Shown one piece after another: positions 8,060 to 16,352 of a stretch of DNA of 47,190 bases. The DNA lies in contig CAMDEF010000031.1 of NCBI GenBank assembly GCA_945895265.1, forward strand, positions 1 to 47,190. Reading direction: 5' to 3'. This stretch comes from Bordetella parapertussis (lineage in GTDB: Bacteria > Pseudomonadota > Gammaproteobacteria > Burkholderiales > Burkholderiaceae_B). Under the pieces are notes generated by a model. That model was not told the origin of the DNA, searched no databases, and saw nothing but the letters and a program-made list of their open reading frames with translations. Position 1 is the first letter of the stretch. Each line of letters opens with the position of its first letter. The translations under genes and the position numbers were made by a program.

Positions 8060-9394
8060 ATGCGTTTGTTTCGTTTGTTGTGCGTGCTCAGCCTGCTGGC
8101 CTTGGTGGGCTGCGCTGCCCCGGATCAAAAAAGCCGTTACGTCGCTGCGGACACCTCACGCACCATCGATTTGACGATCCCGCCGCTTGACGCCTGGGAG
8201 CGTATCCGTCGCGGGTTTGCCATCCCCAACCTCAATACGCCCCTTTCGGCCAAGTGGACAGCCTATTATGCCTCGCACCCTGAAGCGATGCAGCGTATGG
8301 CCGCACGGGCAGGCAAATACTTGTATTACATCGTCGACGAAATCAACCGACGCGGTCTGCCCACCGAGTTGGCCTTGCTGCCGTTTGTCGAAAGTGCCTA
8401 TAACCCGGTCGCGTATTCAAGCGCCAGAGCCTCAGGGCTGTGGCAATTTATCCCAAGCACAGGCACGCAGTTCAAACTCAAGCAAGACTGGTGGCACGAT
8501 CAACGGCGTGACCCCATCGCCTCGACCAATGCGGCCCTCGACTACCTTGAATATCTGTTCGAGTTTCAAGGCGACTGGTATCTGGCACTTGCCTCGTACA
8601 ACTGGGGTGAAGGCTCGGTCAAACGCGCGGTCACGCGCAATATGGCGATGGGCAAATCAACCGACTATCTGTCTCTTAGCATGCCCAACGAGACCCTGAA
8701 CTACGTCCCCAAACTGCAGGCAATCAAAAATATCGTGGCCGACCCCGAACGCTATGCCGTCGTTCTACCTCAAGTCGATAACAGCCCTTACTTTGTTGCG
8801 GTACAAAAGAAGGTCAACATCGACTTCACAATTGCAGCACAGTTAGCTGAAATGCCGATTGCCGACTTTCACGCGTTAAACCCCTCGTTTAACCAGCCGG
8901 TTATTTCAGCGCAAGAAGAGCATGTCGTCATCTTGCCTCGCAATAAAGTTGATATTTTCAATGCCAACCTTTTGCAGTATCAAGGCGAACTCTCATCCTG
9001 GAAAACCTACGAAGCCAAGACGGGCGATACCTTTAGCTCAATTGCTGCCAAGTTTGGGGTCGCCGAGGCCCGTTTGCGCCAGGCCAATCGCATTGAACCG
9101 AGTGCGCGCGTCGTAGCAGAGCAAATTGTCATTATCCCTGGCCCGGCCGGACAAGGGCTGCAGCTTGCGCCACCCAGCGCCTCGGGGGTACCGCAAGTTG
9201 CAGGGCGACAGCCCAGTGCCACAACCAGCCAACAAGTGCGCATCCATGTTGTACGCAAAGGCGAATCCCTCGAATCGATCGCTCGCCAATACAATACGAC
9301 CATCGTGAACTTGCGCGCGCTGAACCGCCTAAAAACTGATACCGTTCGAGTTGGCGCTAAACTGCGTGTTCCCGGCACGGGCAATCGCAGTTGA
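8060..9394 (+). CDS. mltD: membrane-bound lytic murein transglycosylase D
   Basis: Lipoprotein of 444 residues that cleaves the MurNAc-GlcNAc bond of peptidoglycan with formation of 1,6-anhydroMurNAc. The signal ends in a lipobox L-V-G-C18. The SLT domain covers about residues 85-230 with catalytic E111 (LPFVESAYNP) and the ASGLWQFIPSTG and ALASYNWGEG motifs. Two LysM repeats follow at about residues 315-360 (KTGDTFSSIAAKFGV) and 395-441 (RKGESLESIARQY). I chose the ATG at 8060, which gives a clean lipoprotein signal; a GTG at 8033 inside gloB would add nine residues. gloB-mltD adjacency also occurs in E. coli. Confidence 0.93.
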   Translation: MRLFRLLCVLSLLALVGCAAPDQKSRYVAADTSRTIDLTIPPLDAWERIRRGFAIPNLNTPLSAKWTAYYASHPEAMQRMAARAGKYLYYIVDEINRRGLPTELALLPFVESAYNPVAYSSARASGLWQFIPSTGTQFKLKQDWWHDQRRDPIASTNAALDYLEYLFEFQGDWYLALASYNWGEGSVKRAVTRNMAMGKSTDYLSLSMPNETLNYVPKLQAIKNIVADPERYAVVLPQVDNSPYFVAVQKKVNIDFTIAAQLAEMPIADFHALNPSFNQPVISAQEEHVVILPRNKVDIFNANLLQYQGELSSWKTYEAKTGDTFSSIAAKFGVAEARLRQANRIEPSARVVAEQIVIIPGPAGQGLQLAPPSASGVPQVAGRQPSATTSQQVRIHVVRKGESLESIARQYNTTIVNLRALNRLKTDTVRVGAKLRVPGTGNRS

Positions 9395-9449
9395 CGCCCT
9401 ACCCGCTTTCGTAGATCCGCTTCGTTGACTTTTTATTTCTAGGATTTTT

Positions 9450-10235
9450 ATGGGCTTTCTTTCTGGCAAACGCATTTTAATTACGGGCGTCATCTCTAAT
9501 CGGTCGATTGCCTACGGCATTGCCAAAGCCTGCCACGAGCAAGGAGCCACACTGGCTTTCACCTACGTTGGCGAACGTTTTGAAGAACGAGTCAAAGAAT
9601 TTGCGGCCGATTTTGGTAGCAATATCGTGTTGCCCTGTGATGTCGCCGAAGACAGTCAAATCGAAGCCACCTTTACCGAGCTTGCTAAATATTGGGATGG
9701 CCTCGAGGGCTTGGTTCACTCGATTGGCTTTGCCCCGCGCGAAGCCATTGCCGGCGAATTTCTAGAGGGTCTCTCGCGTGAAGCCTTTCGAATTGCTCAC
9801 GACATTTCTTCGTACAGCTTTCCGGCCTTAGCTAAAGCCGCTCGCCCAATGATGCAAGGGCGCAATGGCGCCCTGATCACGCTGACCTACTTGGGTGCCG
9901 AACGCGTTCTTGCCAACTACAACACCATGGGGCTGGCCAAAGCTTCGCTTGAGGCCTCAGTGCGCTACTTAGCCGCCAACCTTGGGCCCGAAGGCATTCG
10001 TGCCAACGGTATTTCAGCCGGTCCGATTAAAACATTAGCCGCAAGTGGCATTAAAGATTTTTCAAGCATCTTGAAATTTGTCGAAGCCAGCGCACCCTTG
10101 CGTCGCAATGTCACCATCGAGCAAGTCGGTAACGTCGCTGCCTTTCTGCTGTCAGACTTAGCCTCGGGCGTGACTGGCGAAATCCTGCATGTCGACTCGG
10201 GCTTTTCAAATGTTGTGGCTGGTCTAGTCGAGTAA
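9450..10235 (+). CDS. fabI: enoyl-[acyl-carrier-protein] reductase (NADH) FabI
   Basis: Catalyses the last reduction of each fatty acid elongation cycle (trans-2-enoyl-ACP to acyl-ACP). At 261 residues it is the usual FabI length. The N-terminus [21 protein letters not shown] carries the FabI-type nucleotide-binding loop. Catalytic Y147, Y157 and K164 are in the expected pattern Y-x6-K ([22 protein letters not shown]), and the substrate loop RTLAASGI-like segment reads [12 protein letters not shown]. An AGGA ribosome binding site lies six bases before the ATG. It is the target family of triclosan and diazaborines. It converges on the PrpD-like gene with a 17-base gap. Confidence 0.96.
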   Translation: MGFLSGKRILITGVISNRSIAYGIAKACHEQGATLAFTYVGERFEERVKEFAADFGSNIVLPCDVAEDSQIEATFTELAKYWDGLEGLVHSIGFAPREAIAGEFLEGLSREAFRIAHDISSYSFPALAKAARPMMQGRNGALITLTYLGAERVLANYNTMGLAKASLEASVRYLAANLGPEGIRANGISAGPIKTLAASGIKDFSSILKFVEASAPLRRNVTIEQVGNVAAFLLSDLASGVTGEILHVDSGFSNVVAGLVE

Positions 10236-10252
10236 GCGTTTTAGCCGAAAGA

Positions 10253-11653
10253 CTACCGGGCACCCAACTGCAAGATTTCGGCGGCACTATTAACGCTGGC
10301 CATATCTAAAGATTTAGCCAATAGCGATCGTGCGCGGCGTTCACCCAACACGGGTATGACAAGCTCAAGAAACTTTGCCGCGAGTTGTTGATCATTCATC
10401 GGATTAGTCACGCTACCCGTCGCATCACGCGTGAAGTGTTCGACTTGGCGGCCATCATGCAACCGGATGCTCACCACTGCTTGGTTATCTTGCAGCGCTG
10501 AATCTGCGACCACCTCAGCATGCTCTTGCAAGCTACGCACCGAGGGATCCATGACACTATTTAACGTGCCTTGTGCAATCCCAGCGGCGCCGTAAACTAA
10601 ACTGGCCCCCACCCAATGATATAGGCTCACCTGAGCATCTAAAACAGTTTCGGGTAATTTGCGCCAACACAATGTCAGCGCATCTGGATGTACCCGCAGC
10701 GAGATGTTTGCAATATCTTGATGACTAATACTGTGGGTGCGCTGCAAGTGCAAGCTCGCATCAATTGCTGGGTGAACCACGATGCCGCAAGGGTAAGGTT
10801 TGAAAGCATTATTCAAGGATTCGAAACGCTCGCCGAGCTGATCTCGTATCAAACTCGCATCATGACCTCCCGTTAAAACTTGCAGTAAGCCGTTACGACC
10901 ATCGATCGCAATTGGGCTACATGCATAATTGGCAGCAGCCAGATGGGCCGCCACAACGCCATCGCGCGCAGCGAGCCCCGGCACAAAGGTGATCGCCATG
11001 CTGCCGTGTGCTGCACGCAGGCCGCCCGCCTGACTTGCGGCAAGCCCAAGCGCCGACACCATTTGAGGCTGCGTCAAATTCAACAAACGACCGACCGCAG
11101 CAGCGGCTCCGATCGCCCCCGATAAGCCCGTCATGTACCAACCCATGTTGGCGCCACCGGCCTTGATCGCGCAACTCACACGGCACTCAAGCTCAAGCCC
11201 AATGGCCAAGGCATTGAGCATCTGCTCACCGTTCACGGGCCGATCGACTGAACCGAGCTGATAGGCGGTCGCGAGTACGGCTGAAGCGACGGGCCCGGTG
11301 GGGTGGGTAATGGTTGAAAGGTGCGTGTCATCATACGTGTGCGCTGACGCGGCCAAACTACCGATCAAGGCGGCGTCTGGTAGCGAGGTAGCTTCGTAAC
11401 GCCCTAAACTGGGGACGTCACCCGCCCCCATCGAGAGCAACCCCGCCACCGCAGCATCCACTGAGGGCATCACTGCACCGCCCGTCGCACACGCGACAAA
11501 ATTCACCCAAGCCCGCGACGTATGCACACGTACCGCGTCGGGCAGGCTGCCCCAACTTTGCGCGCACGCATAATCTGCCATGCAAAGGGTCACTGGATCT
11601 GAGGTTGTGCGTGTCATGTTGAAACCATTGATTGTGTCTAAACGGGCGGCCAT
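10253..11653 (-). CDS. MmgE/PrpD family protein
   Basis: Predicted 466-residue member of the MmgE/PrpD family (2-methylcitrate dehydratase, cis-aconitate decarboxylase, iminodisuccinate epimerase relatives). Visible family features are the N-terminal helical part (ARAWVNFVACATGG...), the HTYDDTHLSTITHPTGPVASAVLATA segment and the conserved PYPCGIVVHPAID stretch. I chose the ATG at 11653 because GGAGG lies eight bases upstream; a start at 11617 (MTRTTSD) lacks such a site, and a longer frame to 11872 runs into the preceding hydrolase gene. It is last in a probable operon with the hydroxyacid dehydrogenase, SCP2-like and alpha/beta hydrolase genes. The substrate is not predictable; the family tolerates tri- and dicarboxylic hydroxy-acids. 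Confidence 0.88.
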   Translation of the reverse strand: MAARLDTINGFNMTRTTSDPVTLCMADYACAQSWGSLPDAVRVHTSRAWVNFVACATGGAVMPSVDAAVAGLLSMGAGDVPSLGRYEATSLPDAALIGSLAASAHTYDDTHLSTITHPTGPVASAVLATAYQLGSVDRPVNGEQMLNALAIGLELECRVSCAIKAGGANMGWYMTGLSGAIGAAAAVGRLLNLTQPQMVSALGLAASQAGGLRAAHGSMAITFVPGLAARDGVVAAHLAAANYACSPIAIDGRNGLLQVLTGGHDASLIRDQLGERFESLNNAFKPYPCGIVVHPAIDASLHLQRTHSISHQDIANISLRVHPDALTLCWRKLPETVLDAQVSLYHWVGASLVYGAAGIAQGTLNSVMDPSVRSLQEHAEVVADSALQDNQAVVSIRLHDGRQVEHFTRDATGSVTNPMNDQQLAAKFLELVIPVLGERRARSLLAKSLDMASVNSAAEILQLGAR

Positions 11654-11679
11654 TTTCGGCGCCTCCGGTAACCGGTTTG

Positions 11680-12528
11680 TTACTCGCCCTCGATTCGTTT
11701 GAGGACTGGCAATAAATACTTGCGAAATTGCGCCGGGTTTTCGCTCATCGGAAAATGCCCGACTTCGCGCATGACGGTCACTTCGGCGCCTGGGATCGAC
11801 TCGGCTGTGCGAAGCGTATCTTCTGGCGTACACGAAAAATCGTATTCGCCCGTTAGCAAATAAAGCGGACACAAGTCTGTACGGATACCCGTCAACTTTC
11901 CCCGCAAGTCGCTATCAACCCGATAAAAATATAGATCTCCCTTAAAAATACCTGGACCACCTTGCATATATTGCCACAGCGTTTCATGCCGATGTACGGC
12001 TGGCGATTGCGGTGCCACCAAGCCCGACACCAACGCGGCACAGACCTCACCGCCATGCACATCACCGCGATGCAACCACGAGGTGTCATACCAAGGCTGC
12101 TGATGATCTGCCGCTTCAACGCCTATCAAGGCGCGAAATTTATCTGAATGCAGATGGGCGAGTTGCAATACGATTCGCCCACCAATTGAACAACCAATGA
12201 CCACTGGGCGCTCAAGCTCAAGTGCCGCGCAAAAGGCCATCACCGTTTCAACATAAAGAGCGGTCGATAATTTATATTCTGTGTCTTGCCAGCCTTCGGG
12301 CGGATAAGATTTGCCGTGCCAAGGCATATCAAACGCGAGCACGCGATAGCGAGAGGTAATTTCAGGGTCGTTCATCATATGGCGATACTGACGATTGTCA
12401 GCGCCAGCAGTATGCAAACAGACCAACGGAATCCCGCTGCCTGCCTCTTCAAAATAGACACGGCATTGTTTGCCCTGGATGGCAAACGTTGTGTAGCGCC
12501 CTACAATCGGCTCAAGGATGACGCTCAT
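11680..12528 (-). CDS. alpha/beta hydrolase
   Basis: A 282-residue alpha/beta-hydrolase fold enzyme. The nucleophile elbow is G112-C-S114-I-G (GCSIGG), and the other triad members are likely D230 (GEYDFSC) and H258 (VGHFPMSE). The oxyanion region around CLHTAGADNRQYR and the DMPWHGKS segment (family D-x-x-G-x-G-x-S) are also present. Such enzymes cleave esters, lactones or C-C bonds in ring-cleavage products. Its ATG overlaps the end of the SCP2-like gene by four bases (ATGA), so the two are translationally coupled. The PrpD-like gene follows after 26 bases. Confidence 0.9.
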   Translation of the reverse strand: MSVILEPIVGRYTTFAIQGKQCRVYFEEAGSGIPLVCLHTAGADNRQYRHMMNDPEITSRYRVLAFDMPWHGKSYPPEGWQDTEYKLSTALYVETVMAFCAALELERPVVIGCSIGGRIVLQLAHLHSDKFRALIGVEAADHQQPWYDTSWLHRGDVHGGEVCAALVSGLVAPQSPAVHRHETLWQYMQGGPGIFKGDLYFYRVDSDLRGKLTGIRTDLCPLYLLTGEYDFSCTPEDTLRTAESIPGAEVTVMREVGHFPMSENPAQFRKYLLPVLKRIEGE

Positions 12529-12908
12529 GCCGTCACCTCACGTGGTGAAGCTAGCAAATCCTTAACAAATTGCAGATGTGCCATCAGCGGGTGTAAATGA
12601 CCCTCGATGGTGAATGCACGCCGTTTATTCAACGCCAGAAGATCATGCCAACCAGTTGGTGGTGTGGCTAACCAAAACTTACTCCAGCCTTCGGCAGTAC
12701 CTTTGACCGCAAAGTCCCACGACTGTAACGCTACGCCACGCTCTACGATCTCGGCCACACGACCGTCACGAATCCGAACAATGACGGGGACATCATCAAA
12801 CTGCACAAGCATGTCTACCTGCACAGGGCGAGGCTTTGCAAAGGTTGACGCGGCCTGGGTAAAGCGCTGCAATAATTGCGCACCAGTCTCAGCGGGGCTA
12901 GGAGTCAT
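12525..12908 (-). CDS. SCP2 sterol-transfer-like protein
   Basis: A 127-residue protein resembling the SCP2/sterol-carrier fold: residues 28-60 look like alternating strands (VQVDMLVQFDDVPVIVRIRDGRVAEIV) followed by SWDFAVKGTAEGWSKFWL, then a helical tail with GHLHPLMAHLQFVKDLL, a segment common in SCP2-like proteins where an aromatic or small molecule pocket is closed. It may bind the hydrophobic substrate handled by the coupled alpha/beta hydrolase. The stop overlaps the hydrolase start (ATGA). The family assignment rests on pattern recognition only. Confidence 0.65.
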   Translation of the reverse strand: MTPSPAETGAQLLQRFTQAASTFAKPRPVQVDMLVQFDDVPVIVRIRDGRVAEIVERGVALQSWDFAVKGTAEGWSKFWLATPPTGWHDLLALNKRRAFTIEGHLHPLMAHLQFVKDLLASPREVTA

Positions 12909-12989
12909 GTCTCATCTTGTTATTTTTAAAAGTACCGCTTTCAAACGCAGCATCTCAGAAAGTGTTTGTAGGGCGTGGCTAGCCTGCTG

Positions 12990-13904
12990 TCAATCAAGTT
13001 TACTTTGCTCAAATAGCAAACTTATCGCAGGTGCATATTTTGCGCCATGTCCGGCCGCAATCGCTTGATCAAAACAGGCGACTAAATTCTTGGCACCTGT
13101 GGCGTTGACTCCAACCTGCTCAGCAAGGGCCACCGCGTACGACAAGTCTTTACGCGCGTATGTCACCGGAAAGGCGCGCTCGGGAAACTCTTGTGGCACG
13201 ATGGCTTTTAGCCCTTGATTGCGCAGGGCAAAGCTGTCCGCCGAGCCGGCCGCTAGCGCCGCAAAAAGCGTCTCTGGATCAACCCCAGCGCGCACACCAA
13301 TCGCACGAGCCTCTGAAAGTGCCAGCACTGTTTCGTAGACGACCATGTTATTTAGGATCTTTACCACCTGACCTGAGCCGGCTTTGCCGGCATGACGAAC
13401 GTCTGTCGCGAACATTTGAATGTAGGGCTCGAGCAGTGCAAACAACTCGGGGGTCGCACCGACTGGCACCGCAAGCGTGCCCGCTTCAGCCGCCGCACGC
13501 GTCCGCATCACTGGCGCGTCAGCAAAATACATGCCTTTTGCGACGAACGCAGCCGCCAACGTTTGCGTGGTGTCAAACGGCGAGGTGCTCAGGTCAACAA
13601 CGATCTGCCCTGGGCTTCCGGCTTCAAGCAAACCTGCGGGCGCGCGCACAACCTTCGAAACAATCTCACCCGACGGGAGTGACAAAAAGACAAGGTCTGC
13701 TTCTTTTGAAATCTGCGCCATACCCGCTGACTGAACACCAAATTCAGCAAGTCTTTTTAATGGTGGTTCTTCTAAGTCAAAGGCCAAGACCTTCAACTGA
13801 CTTTTCGTTGCAAGGTGACGGCACATGGGTTCACCCATCACACCTACACCTATAAAGCCGATACATTGAATTGCTTTGGGATCTAGCTGACGGGCTGACA
13901 TCAT
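12990..13904 (-). CDS. NAD(P)-dependent beta-hydroxyacid dehydrogenase (HIBADH/GarR family)
   Basis: A 304-residue dehydrogenase of the 3-hydroxyisobutyrate/tartronate semialdehyde reductase family. The dinucleotide loop is GFIGVGVMGEP (residues 16-26) and the general acid lysine is K182 in GSGQVVKILNNM. The substrate-binding signature, usually D-A-P-V-S-G-G, reads DAPVMRTRAAAEAG at 129-142, so the Ser-Gly-Gly is replaced, which suggests a non-standard substrate. A weak AGAG site precedes the ATG. It is the first gene of the minus-strand run ending with the PrpD-like gene; an 81-base gap separates it from the SCP2-like gene. Confidence 0.88.
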   Translation of the reverse strand: MMSARQLDPKAIQCIGFIGVGVMGEPMCRHLATKSQLKVLAFDLEEPPLKRLAEFGVQSAGMAQISKEADLVFLSLPSGEIVSKVVRAPAGLLEAGSPGQIVVDLSTSPFDTTQTLAAAFVAKGMYFADAPVMRTRAAAEAGTLAVPVGATPELFALLEPYIQMFATDVRHAGKAGSGQVVKILNNMVVYETVLALSEARAIGVRAGVDPETLFAALAAGSADSFALRNQGLKAIVPQEFPERAFPVTYARKDLSYAVALAEQVGVNATGAKNLVACFDQAIAAGHGAKYAPAISLLFEQSKLD

Positions 13905-13946
13905 ATTTTTCTCTTTAGGTTTAGATTGCTTCAGTGACGCAAGCCA

Positions 13947-14348
13947 CTAGTGAATACCAAAAAAATACATCAACAGTGCATCCATGGTTCCGCGCAGTTG
14001 ATCACCTGCAAGCAAAGCCAGATTGACTGGATTTAAGCCCGATATCGTCTGATTGAGTGCAAGGGTCGCCATAAAGCTATCAGCGCTCAGCCATTGTCTC
14101 TTTTCAATTAACAGCATGCGCTCGTAGGCCACAATGCCGCCGCCAAAACTGACGGCGCCGATTAACAACAATTCAAAAAAAATTTGCCACAATGTCGGTC
14201 GTTCTGCTGCAGGAACCCCGCTGGAGTGAGCATCAGATGGGGTCGTCGTCGTCATCGTAGTTACGGTATCGTTAGGGATAGGGGTCGAAATCACATTAGC
14301 ATCATTCGTAGCGAGATGCATCAGTTCATACTGGCGGACAAGCCTCAA
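13947..14348 (-). pseudogene. truncated chromate transporter (ChrA N-terminal remnant)
   Basis: The frame encodes 133 residues. From about residue 51 (ERPTLWQIFFELLLIGAVSFGGG) it matches the start of a CHR-family chromate ion transporter domain, including the FGG motif and ALNQTISGLNPVNLALLAGDQLRG. It stops after the beginning of the second membrane segment (MDALLMYFFGIH), well short of the 170-200 residues of even a single-domain ChrA. The 42 bases to the next gene contain no continuation in any frame. The true start may be an internal ATG such as 14255. A functional transporter is unlikely, so it is probably a decayed fragment left by a deletion. Confidence 0.75.
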
Positions 14349-14427
14349 GCACCTTGTTGGTGCATCCGCCTACGATCTGTAACAGCAAGTCAGCGACAGC
14401 TTGGCTCTTGTTTTTTTACAGCCATCT

Positions 14428-16161
14428 TCACCGACTCGCAGCAAGTAAGGCGCCAGAGAGCGATTCAAAGTAATGGCCATCTGGCAACATTTCAAATATT
14501 CCGGCTTTGCGCAATTTAAGTAAGACACGTTCGTTGGCCTCGCACAACAATACCCTGACACCTCGTTTCTGCAAACCAGCGATTGCATCTTCGAGGCACT
14601 GCAACCCCGTCACATCCATAAACGGCACGCGTTGCAAACGCAAAATTAACACCTTGGGGTCGGTTGCCGTATCACGCAAGACGCGCTCGACATTATCGAC
14701 TGCACCAAAAAACATGGGGCCGTTAATTTCGTACAGCAAGGTCCCTGCAGGCAAAGCTGCGAGGCCCTGACTTGCCAACTCAGACTGCACCGAAACGTGA
14801 TCCAGTTGGCGCAATTCGACGGTGGCCGCCATGCGACGCAAAAAATGCAGGATTGCAAGAATGACACCAACATTGACTGCCACCACCAGATCCACAAATA
14901 CTGTCAATAAAAACGTGACAAGCAGAATCGCACGATCCGCATAGGGTGCCCGCATCAACACCCGTCTAAAGCGATGGAGCTCGCTCATATTCCAGGCCAC
15001 GACAAAAAGAATTGCAGCCAACGCTGCCAACGGAATACTTGACGCCAAAGGCGCCAATACCAGCAACACGGCAATCAGGGTGACCGCGTGCATCAACCCA
15101 GCAAGCGGGCTTGTCGCACCGTTGCGTATATTGGTGGCGGTGCGAGCAATCGCCCCTGTCGCTGCAAATCCACCAAACAGTGGCGTCATCATATTGGCGA
15201 TGCCCTGTCCCACAAGCTCTTGATTTGAATCGTGTTTCGTGCCAGCCATCCCATCGGCCACGACTGCTGACAGCAGTGATTCAATCGCCCCAAGCATCGC
15301 GATGGTGAAGGCGGGCCCAATCAAAGAGGTCACTTGCGACAGACTTAAATCGGGCACGGCAAATACAGGCAAGCCCTGAGGGACCCCGCCAAAGGCGGTC
15401 CCGATAGTCGCCACGCCCTGTAGCTGTAACGTCGACTGCAACAGTGTGGCCACGATCATCGCCACCAACGGGCCAGGGATTTTTTTAAGTGCAGCGATCT
15501 TTGGAGAAAAAATCACAATCAACAAACTTAGCAACGCCAGCGCGAATGTCGGCAGATGGGTTTGGGACAGCAGCGTGAGTTGAGTCCATAATTTTTCATG
15601 AAAGTGCTCGGCTGTGACTTTAGGCAGCCCTAAAAAATCAGACCATTGACCAACAAAAATAATGACACCGATGCCGGTGGTAAAGCCCACAATCACGGGA
15701 GCCGGAATAAACTTGATGACCCCACCCATTTTGGTCAGACCCATCAACAGCAGCATCACCCCAGCCATCAGCGTGGCGACCTGTAAGCCAGCCATGCCAT
15801 ATTTGGCGGTGATGCCGGCCAAGATCACAATGAACGCACCAGTCGGCCCAGCAATCTGCAGCCGCGAGCCACCTAGCAGCGTCACGAGCCCACCACCGAT
15901 GATGGCGGTATAGATACCTTGCTCAGGTCGTGCCCCAGAGGCAATCGCGAAGGCCATCGATAAGGGCAGCGCCACAATGCCCACCACCAGCCCCGCGACA
16001 ATATTAGGCAGCCAATGATGGCGAGCGTAGAGGCCTGCGCGATATCCTTCAACCAAAGCAATCATTGCGTATCCGATGAGAAGGGGGAGCATCTCGAAAG
16101 TCTGACTCAGTATAGCGGCAACAACGGGTACACCTAAAATGACGATCACCGCAGCGACCAT
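14428..16161 (-). CDS. SulP family inorganic anion transporter
   Basis: A 577-residue membrane transporter of the SLC26/SulP family (sulfate, bicarbonate or dicarboxylate transport). The membrane domain begins with LPNIVAGLVVGIVALPLSMAFAIASGA and includes GPTGAFIVILAGI and the family motif around AATGAIARTATNIRNGATSPLAGL. The C-terminal STAS domain covers about residues 450-565 (RLQRVPFMDVTGLQCLEDAIAGLQKRGVRVLLCEA), where the Asp-x-Thr/Ser-Gly motif is intact. The first 23-40 residues are an unusual hydrophobic extension; a start at 16092 is also possible. The ion cannot be told from sequence. The remnant of a chromate (oxyanion) transporter lies just downstream. Confidence 0.9.
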   Translation of the reverse strand: MVAAVIVILGVPVVAAILSQTFEMLPLLIGYAMIALVEGYRAGLYARHHWLPNIVAGLVVGIVALPLSMAFAIASGARPEQGIYTAIIGGGLVTLLGGSRLQIAGPTGAFIVILAGITAKYGMAGLQVATLMAGVMLLLMGLTKMGGVIKFIPAPVIVGFTTGIGVIIFVGQWSDFLGLPKVTAEHFHEKLWTQLTLLSQTHLPTFALALLSLLIVIFSPKIAALKKIPGPLVAMIVATLLQSTLQLQGVATIGTAFGGVPQGLPVFAVPDLSLSQVTSLIGPAFTIAMLGAIESLLSAVVADGMAGTKHDSNQELVGQGIANMMTPLFGGFAATGAIARTATNIRNGATSPLAGLMHAVTLIAVLLVLAPLASSIPLAALAAILFVVAWNMSELHRFRRVLMRAPYADRAILLVTFLLTVFVDLVVAVNVGVILAILHFLRRMAATVELRQLDHVSVQSELASQGLAALPAGTLLYEINGPMFFGAVDNVERVLRDTATDPKVLILRLQRVPFMDVTGLQCLEDAIAGLQKRGVRVLLCEANERVLLKLRKAGIFEMLPDGHYFESLSGALLAASR

Positions 16162-16352
16162 GAGGTCGGAGGCAACTTGCCTCGCCAGTCTTGTCTAAAT
16201 CTACTCAAAGCACTACGCTCTGATATTGAATATGGCTATCTTCAGAATTTTTCTTAGCAAATACTGTGCCATGGGGACGGCGAATTCCGCCACCCTTACG
16301 GCTTTTCAGCGACCTATCAACATCCCTTCAATCTTTTTAGACACCCTATCTT

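Noticed and set aside
11654..11872. N-terminal extension of the PrpD-like protein
   Set aside because: It runs into the hydrolase gene, looks unlike the family, and the ATG at 11653 has a strong GGAGG site.
13160..13855. 231-codon plus-strand ORF
   Set aside because: It lies antisense to the hydroxyacid dehydrogenase gene; its composition (many Arg, Pro, Cys) is typical of a shadow frame.
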